Shown: positions 58,366 to 64,000 of the stretch, piece by piece
How positions within the stretch are numbered: the stretch's first letter is position 1
Layout: each line of letters opens with the position of its first letter
NCBI GenBank assembly: GCA_037693485.1
Contig: CM075345.1
Span: forward strand, 109,052,001-109,116,000
DNA length: 64,000 bases
Origin: Kitagawia praeruptora
Taxonomy: Eukaryota > Streptophyta > Magnoliopsida > Apiales > Apiaceae
Reading direction: 5' to 3'
Notes under the pieces: generated by a model
The model's database searches: none
What the model saw: the letters and a program-made list of their open reading frames with translations, nothing else
Told to the model about the DNA's origin: nothing
Program-made: the position numbers and the translations under genes

Positions 58366-59788
58366 ATCCCAAGGGTGGAAAATGCCGATGCCCTTGCCAA
58401 GTTGGGATCCCAAAAAGAAGCTATTCTGTTAGGGGTGATTCCCCTCGAAGTCCAACTCCAACCAAGCATCCATCGAGAGGAAATTATGGAGATAGAATAT
58501 TCAATGGAAAGCCCATGGACAACCCCAATACATGAGTATATCACTAAGGGGGTGCTTCCAGAAGATAAAGATGAAGCCCGGAAACTCAAATACAAGGTTG
58601 CCCGCTATGTGATCTATGATGGCATCCTATATAAGAGGGATTTTAATCAACCTTTACTCAAATGCATATCTGGAAAAGAATGCGAATACATCCTAAGGGA
58701 AATTCATGAAGGCATATGTGGCAATCACTCGGGGGGTACCTCCCTTGCCCACAAGGTGCTTCGACAGAGCTAGTACTGGCCTACCATGAAAGCTGATGCT
58801 TATGACTTTGCTAAAGCTTGTGATCAATGTCAAAGGTTTACTAATTTCAATAGCAATCCGGCTGTGGAACTAAGGCCCATTGGAAGCCCCTAGCCCTTTG
58901 CAATATGGGGAACTAACCTGATTGGGGAGCTTCCTAAAGGCAGAGGTGGTGTGAAATATGCTGTGGTAGTACTTTACCAAGTGGGCTAAGGCGAAACCCC
59001 TGGCTACCATCACTTCAGGTAAGCTGAAAGAGTTTGTCAAGCGAGCCATTAAATGCAGATACCGGGTACCGTACAAGCTAATTTCAGACAATGGCAAGCA
59101 ATTTGATAGTAAAGAAATGAGAAGTCTATGTGAGGACTTGGAAATAAAGAAGAATTTTTCAGCCGTTTGCCATCACCAAAGCAATGGGCAAACGGAAGCT
59201 GTAAACAAAATCATCAAGCATACTCTAAAAGCCAAGTTGGAAGACAAAAAGGGAAACTGGCCAGAGGAGCTTCCAATGGTTTTGTGGTCTTACAACACTA
59301 CTCCCAGGTCCACCATCGGGGAATCTCCTTTTATTCTAGCCTATGGCTGTGAAGCTATGGTTCCTGTGGAAGTAGGAGCGGGATCCTACAGAAGAGATAA
59401 TTTCAATCAAGAATCGAATGAAATAAATCAAAGGCTGGCACTTGACCTTGTGGAAGAAGCACGGGCTACCACCCAGCTGAAACTTGCGACTTACCAACAG
59501 AGGACCCGCAAGTACTACAACAACAAGGTACGCCCTCGACCTCTCAAGGTTGGCGACCTAGTGTTGAGAAGAATGATGCCCAATATGCAGGTTCCCGGAC
59601 ACGGAGCCTTTGGAGCAAATTGGGAAGGGCCTTACAAAATAAAGTCTATTTTTTGGGAAGGCATCTACCACCTTGAAGACATGGATGGGAACACTATTCC
59701 CCGTGCCTGGAATGCTGAGCACCTTAAGAAGTACTATCAGTTAGACTTCTTTCAAAGCAAATGTAGGCCTCTTTCAGGATTAGGATGA
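58366..59788 (+). pseudogene. pol: Tat2 integrase
   Basis: Zinc-binding H2C2 part (REIHEGICGNHSGG, then CDQCQRF) with TAG at 58771. The core begins AIWGTNLIGELPKG, where the first catalytic Asp is Asn (58915-58917) after a TAG at 58891. A frameshift near 58965 follows, then ISDNGKQFDS (second Asp) and NGQTEAVNKIIKH (Glu). The open 223-codon stretch from 59117 contains the end of the core and the C-terminal domain (KVGDLVLRRMMP, GPYKIKSIFWEG), with a natural stop at 59786. Confidence 0.9.
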
Positions 59789-60125
59789 ATAAAGGCAACC
59801 TACTAGTTGTGGTTGTGTCATTTCCTTTTCAGTTCTTAGGATTTCATGATTTTTAGTAGATGCCCGGGGGGTAGTGGATGCACACCCCTGTTTGGATGAA
59901 ATTTGATGTAATCGTACTTTTTTAATTTTAAGTAAAAGTAGAAGTTGATTATTTCCTTTTACCTTTACTACTTATAAATATTTGAGAAAAGAAAGATGTG
60001 GAAGACCTACAAGCATAGTTCTACATGGCAACCAGGCTACCATCCAGAACTAGGGGGTAGTAGTGGATACTCCTCTTAGCTTAATAGGTTGAAATTATCG
60101 GAATTTTAAAATTTTCATGATTGTT
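59789..60125 (+). other. Tat2 post-pol non-coding DNA
   Basis: No gene. Two G-rich tracts resemble polypurine tracts: CCCGGGGGGTAGTGGATG (about 59862-59879) and CTAGGGGGTAGTAGTGGATA (about 60051-60070). They share GGGGGTAGT and GTGGAT. Confidence 0.6.
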
Positions 60126-60690
60126 ACCAGACATGTACGGAACCTTGAGTGGTTCACATGGCTTACTTGGTTACTAGGGCATGTATGGAACCCTGATCGG
60201 CATACATGATTCCCTTCATTACTTGGGCTTGTGTGGTACCCTGATCGGCACACTTGGATCCCTTCAATACCAGATATGTACGGAACCTTGAGTGGTTCAC
60301 ATGGCTTACTTGGTTACTAGGGCATGTATGGAACCCTAATCGGCATACATGATTCCCTTCATTACTTGGGCTTGTGTGGTACCCTGATCGGCACACTTGG
60401 ATCCCTTCAATACCAGACATGTACGGAACCTTGAGTGGTTCACATGGCTTACTTAGTTATTGGGGCATGTATGGAACCCTGATCGGCATACATGATTCCC
60501 TTCATTACTTGGGCTTGTGTGGTACCCTGATCGGCACACTTGGATCCCTTCAATACCAGACATGTATGGAGCCTTGAGTGGTTCACATGGCTTACTTGGT
60601 CATTAGGGCATGTATGGAACCCTGTTCGGCATACATGGCCCCCTTTGTTATTAATCATGTATGGAACCGTGATTGGCATACATCGATCTT
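60126..60690 (+). repeat. 143-bp tandem repeat with three ~48-bp subunits
   Basis: Units begin at 60126, 60269, 60412 and 60555, exactly 143 bp apart. Each consists of three related subunits (48+48+47) of the form ATGTATGGAACCCTGATCGG, then CATACATGATTCCCTTCATT. The last unit fades into single subunits towards 60690. Location after pol is typical for Tat-lineage repeats. Confidence 0.92.
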
Positions 60691-61794
60691 TTAATCATCA
60701 ACCTACGTGGTTACAAGAGTTAACTCGTATGGTTTATCAAACATTTAACTAACACAGCTTTGCAGGAATGGCCTACATGGCATCACCACATATGATTTAT
60801 TAAATGACTAGGGCTCCCGGAACAAAGGCTTCCAAGTTGAGCCTCCGGCACCCAGGCTACCGGGTACAGGTTACCTGCAAAGGGGCTCCCGGAGTCAGTT
60901 CCCGTCTTTGGGCCTTCCAGATGCTATAGGGTTCCCGGACGGTACTCCCACACCCAGGGTGGCAACCACGCGGATTAAGGTACCAGTAGTTTATCATTCT
61001 TGGCTACCTATCCAGGTACGTGTTGATATAACTACTCGAGTACACTTCTATACTGCGTTACCATCCAACTATTCGATTCTTGATTCATGATTTATTACTC
61101 AATCCATTTAATCAACGTAAATATGGCATATATCCTCAAAGTACTCGTATAAACTTATTTTAGGATTGGTTAGAAGAACAATATTACTTGTCACGTTTTG
61201 GGACTCATATCCCATTACGTCTTAGAGTAAGTAGATTTATATCGAGTTATAGTTACCTGGGGTAGGGTCACCATTTCCCACACTTAGTAAACACGTAGCC
61301 TTGCGGTAGGGGCATGTTAAGATTTCAGGGTATATATACTCGGTAATTACTGAATCTCGTTACCAGGTTAATGGTATAGTCATATGTAATTTAATTAAGA
61401 GACAATTTAGCAGCCTTAGCATTAATATTACTGTTTAAGCCGCAATCATGGAAATCTGAACGTAAGAACTTGATGTGAGTCGTTAAAACCCTAGCATAAA
61501 GTCGCTAAGGTCATGACCTACGTGGAATATCTTTATGAGGGCAATGCCACACTTGAGTCAACATCAAGATATAAAGATAATAAAACCAGCATGCATTACG
61601 ATGATAAAACCAGTTCAAACACACCAGGGCCCCACGGCCATAAGACAGTTAAGTAACAAGTTAAACCATTACATCTGTGGAGCATTATAGGAGCCCCACC
61701 CCTTTTGATTAAAAACCAAGAGTTCATAAACCATCAAACCGAATAAAGTTCAGAATACGTCAGCAAAGCACTTAGCAGAGGAAAAGAAAAATGC
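60691..61794 (+). other. Tat2 non-coding region between repeat and antisense ORF
   Basis: No gene recognised. A GC-richer patch (60810-60990) carries repeated CTCCCGGA/TTCCCGG words, some in pairs with CCGGGTAC. The rest is AT-rich. Confidence 0.6.
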
Positions 61795-62776
61795 TTAGGT
61801 AGAAGGAGTGTCCTTGGTGGCCTCTAAGCTGTGGAAATCCTCAATGGGATCAATCTTCTTGATAGGATCACCCGGAGCAGCCTCAACCGCACTTGCAGGA
61901 GTCTCGACCATAGTCTCAGAGGTGGGAGTGTGTTCAGCGGTATCCTTCTGAGTAACCGGAGGTGTAATCATGTATTTACGCCCGGTAGCCTCAACCTTAG
62001 CCGATTCTGCATTGAATTTCTCTACTTGGTTCACCGCCTAGTCCAGGTTCGGCATCACCTTCCAGGTAGATCTCATGTAGTCCTGGACCCCCTTAGCAAA
62101 CCCCAGTTTGTACCTTTCAGGGAGCACCTCTTTTAGCTTCTTTACAGAGGCTTGAAGGGTGTCCACTTGTAATTTCAGCTCTGCTACCTCGGTAGTGTGG
62201 GTTGCCGTTAACTCTTCCTTCTCCCTATCTTGGTCAGCAACCAACCTGTTAAGCTTATCTTTCTCCTTCATCATCGATGACACATCACCTTTCAACTTCT
62301 TATTAACATCAGCCAGCTTCTTCTTTTCTTCTTCTACAACATTGAGATTTGATTTCAACTGTTTAAACTCCTTCCTTAACTTCATATCCCCTCGGGTAGC
62401 CGCCACTAGCTGACCACCAATTTTTAATTGGTGGAACAAACCTTCTCCCGAAGAGAACAACATGGCACGCGCAGCATCTGAAGTTTTTAGCTTAGACCAA
62501 CCAGAGAAAACTTCCAGAGGTATTTGCCCACTTATCAACTTGTGGAATTGCTGAACCTCTTGAGGAATTCCAGCCGGCTATGGCACCTTAGCTCTTTTAG
62601 CAGACCTGGTCTCAGGGGTGGAAGCCAAACTGCCGGTAGCCTGTGAGAGTCTTCGCTTGTCAGAAGGGGTAGACCCAGTCTTGCCAGAGGAAGGGGCCCT
62701 GGCCTGAGAAATGGGGGTGGAATTGACTGGTGGATCCAGTGTCATCAATTCATCCTCTGGAAACAGGTCCTCATAC
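61795..62776 (-). pseudogene. Tat2 antisense ORF
   Basis: One minus-strand frame from the copia junction at 62776 to a stop at 61795, interrupted only by TAG at 62578 and TAG at 62038. The N-terminal part is Ser/Thr/Pro-rich with KRRLSQATGSLASTPETR; the middle is a strong coiled coil (about 62420-62150; KEFKQLKSNLNVVEEEKKKL); the tail is Thr/Glu-rich. From family knowledge, several Tat elements (Grande, Retand) carry an antisense ORF between pol and the 3' LTR; this fits by position and coiled coil. Function unknown. The start is lost to the insertion at 62777. Confidence 0.8.
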
Positions 62777-63302
62777 TGTTAGATATAATTGATATAAATA
62801 TTAATCAGTGTTTAAGTGTTACAGTGAAAAATCAGAGTTTAGCTGGAAGCGGTCAGAGTTTAGTTAAATGCTGACGGATGGAAGCTCGACAGAGTTTATT
62901 AAACTCTATCTGGAGGAAGCGTCTACAGTCAACAGAGTTTAAAAGAATTCTTGAAGATAATTATGGAAGCAATATCTTTGAAGATTGGATAGCTGTCAAA
63001 GAGATTATGTTGACTAAGGAGACGTGTAGCAATCGTGATTGATATCAATTGTATAGCTAATTTATAGGAGTATCAATTTACGATTGTATAGCAGCTATAT
63101 AACTTATAAATACAGTTAGGTTAACCCTAGAAGGGTGTCGAGTAACAAATTATCATTCATTGTAACCTAAGCAGCTCTCTGTGATATTTTACATCACCGA
63201 GAGAGGAGTTTTTAATTCCAAAACAGTTTTTAATTGTTCAAACGTGTTTTGCTTGTTATTCTCTCATACGAACTTGATTATTATTGTGTATTCGGCCTAA
63301 CA
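62777..63302 (+). repeat. Copia 5' LTR (526 bp)
   Basis: From TGTTAGATAT to GGCCTAACA. A TATAAATA box at about 63105-63112 and the CTCTCATACGAACTTGATTA tail precede the primer site. Confidence 0.85.
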
Positions 63303-63304
63303 AG

Positions 63305-63316
63305 TGGTATCAGAGC
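63305..63316 (+). other. Copia primer-binding site
   Basis: TGGTATCAGAGC, two bases after the LTR: initiator tRNA-Met site. Confidence 0.92.
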
Positions 63317-63362
63317 AGATCTGTTACTCTAAACAGTTTAAGATCCACACACAACTATAGTC

Positions 63363-64000
63363 ATGTCAGAAATACCTCCTCCAATAGGTTTAGGTTCTGA
63401 AAAGGCTCCTACTACTGTGAGTCGTTATGAGACAATTAGGGTTCCTATTCTGAGGCCAGCAGATTATGCTATCTGGAAAGTGAAGATGACTATGTTTCTG
63501 GAGGCTACAGATCCAAAATATCTTGACAGAATTTATGAAGGACCTCATAAGCCTACAAAACTATCTGCTGTTACTGCTGGTCAAGAAGCTAAGATAGTTC
63601 CAAAGGAAAAGAAATATATGACTCCTGAGGATATTTCATCTATTGCTAAGGATGCAAAGGTTAGACATCTACTTCATAGTGCCTTAGATAATGTTATGTC
63701 TAACAAAGTCATTAATTGCCCAACTGCAAAAGAAATATGGGATGCTCTTGAGGTTAGATATCAAGGAACTGCTACTATCAAGAAGAATAGGAGGAACATA
63801 CTCACACAGGAGTATGCGCACTTTGAGGCAAAATCTGAAGAAACCATGACAGAAACATTTGATAGGTTCTGTAAACTACTCAATGATTTGTCACTGGTTA
63901 ATAAAGAGTATGATCTAGAAGACTCAAATCTCAAATTTCTTCTTGCTCTACCTAAAAAGTGGGATGTGAAAACAACCACTATAAGAGACAATTATGATCT
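63363..64000 (+). CDS. gag: Copia gag, N-terminal part (open to window edge)
   Basis: The ATG at 63363 opens MSEIPPPIGLG; 212 codons follow with no stop to the end of the window. Motifs VKMTMFLEATDPKYLDRIYE, AKEIWDALEVRYQGT and TETFDRFCKLLNDL match the S2 gag (LEATDPDYLDRI, AKEIWDNLKVHCEG, TDTFDRFTKLIN) but with clear divergence, so it is a different Sirevirus-like family. The zinc knuckle and pol are outside. This is the only gag of a copia element here that is unbroken as far as visible. Confidence 0.9.
   Translation, partial: MSEIPPPIGLGSEKAPTTVSRYETIRVPILRPADYAIWKVKMTMFLEATDPKYLDRIYEGPHKPTKLSAVTAGQEAKIVPKEKKYMTPEDISSIAKDAKVRHLLHSALDNVMSNKVINCPTAKEIWDALEVRYQGTATIKKNRRNILTQEYAHFEAKSEETMTETFDRFCKLLNDLSLVNKEYDLEDSNLKFLLALPKKWDVKTTTIRDNYD

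Larger units (their letters stand above)
51259..62776 (+). mobile_element. Tat2: decayed, chimeric Tat-lineage Ty3/gypsy element (3' end cut)
   Basis: 5' LTR, primer site, gag, two gag-tail/protease modules, RT, RNase H, archaeal-type RNase H, integrase, tandem repeat, then an antisense ORF. The dual RNase H and the antisense ORF downstream of pol mark the Tat lineage. The antisense ORF is cut at 62776 by a copia element. The 3' LTR is not in the window. Many in-frame stops and two catalytic Asp-to-Asn changes show it is dead. Confidence 0.9.
62777..64000 (+). mobile_element. Sirevirus-like copia element, 5' end only
   Basis: It inserted into the Tat2 antisense ORF: LTR, primer site and an open gag running off the window. 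CATAC (62772-62776) is the expected left target duplication. Confidence 0.88.

Noticed and set aside
60163..60752. Open frames on both strands in the 143-bp repeat
   Set aside because: Repeat unit lengths produce open frames by chance; no start or domain.

Overview
The window is intergenic plant DNA from a eudicot with a large, repeat-rich nuclear genome. I see no host protein gene. Almost all of it is nested LTR retrotransposons, with one hAT-type MITE, one poly-A-tailed micro-insertion and one tRNA-Gln-like relic. The species cannot be fixed from the sequence.

Layout: (1) 1-767, plus strand: a piece of a Ty1/copia Sirevirus (S1) carrying its additional ORF (aORF). (2) 768-50624, minus strand: a second Sirevirus (S2) of the same family, cutting S1. 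Its 5' LTR is 49831-50624, gag-PR-IN-RT-RH occupies about 49781-43922, then come a 1.5 kb spacer with an opposite-strand ORF, the aORF, and the 3' LTR at 768-1555. Without insertions S2 is about 12.5 kb. (3) Inside S2, 1638-23944, plus: a Ty3/gypsy Tat-like element (Tat1) with gag but no pol, exact ends and TSD AATAG. (4) Inside the Tat1 gag, 3516-18762, plus: a chromovirus (Tekay-like) element with 5.2 kb LTRs around a decayed 4.9 kb interior, TSD CTAGC. (5) Also inside S2, within the aORF, 27003-42044, minus: an Athila-like element encoding only gag-protease, arranged as LTR-int-LTR-int-LTR, TSD GATGG. (6) 50625-51258, minus: the 3' end of a third Sirevirus copy (S2'), sharing the 49831-50624 LTR with S2. 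(7) 51259-62776, plus: a decayed Tat element (Tat2) with two successive gag-tail/protease modules, RT, RNase H, archaeal-type RNase H, integrase, a higher-order tandem repeat and an antisense ORF. A 735 bp hAT MITE (TSD ACCCAAAT) splits its second protease. (8) 62777-64000, plus: the 5' LTR, primer site and open gag of another Sirevirus-like copia element, running off the window and cutting the Tat2 antisense ORF.

How it works together: three of the complete insertions (Tat1, the Tekay-like element, the Athila tandem) cannot encode their own reverse transcriptase or integrase, yet their LTR pairs are about 99% identical by eye. They must have been mobilised recently by autonomous relatives elsewhere. 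Nesting gives the relative order S1 < S2 < Tat1 < Tekay-like, and LTR divergence agrees for the last two (roughly 1% versus 0.5%). The least expected items are the gag-only element with an intact gag frame, the very long LTR non-autonomous element, the double-module Tat2 chimera, and the opposite-strand ORF in the Sirevirus spacer.
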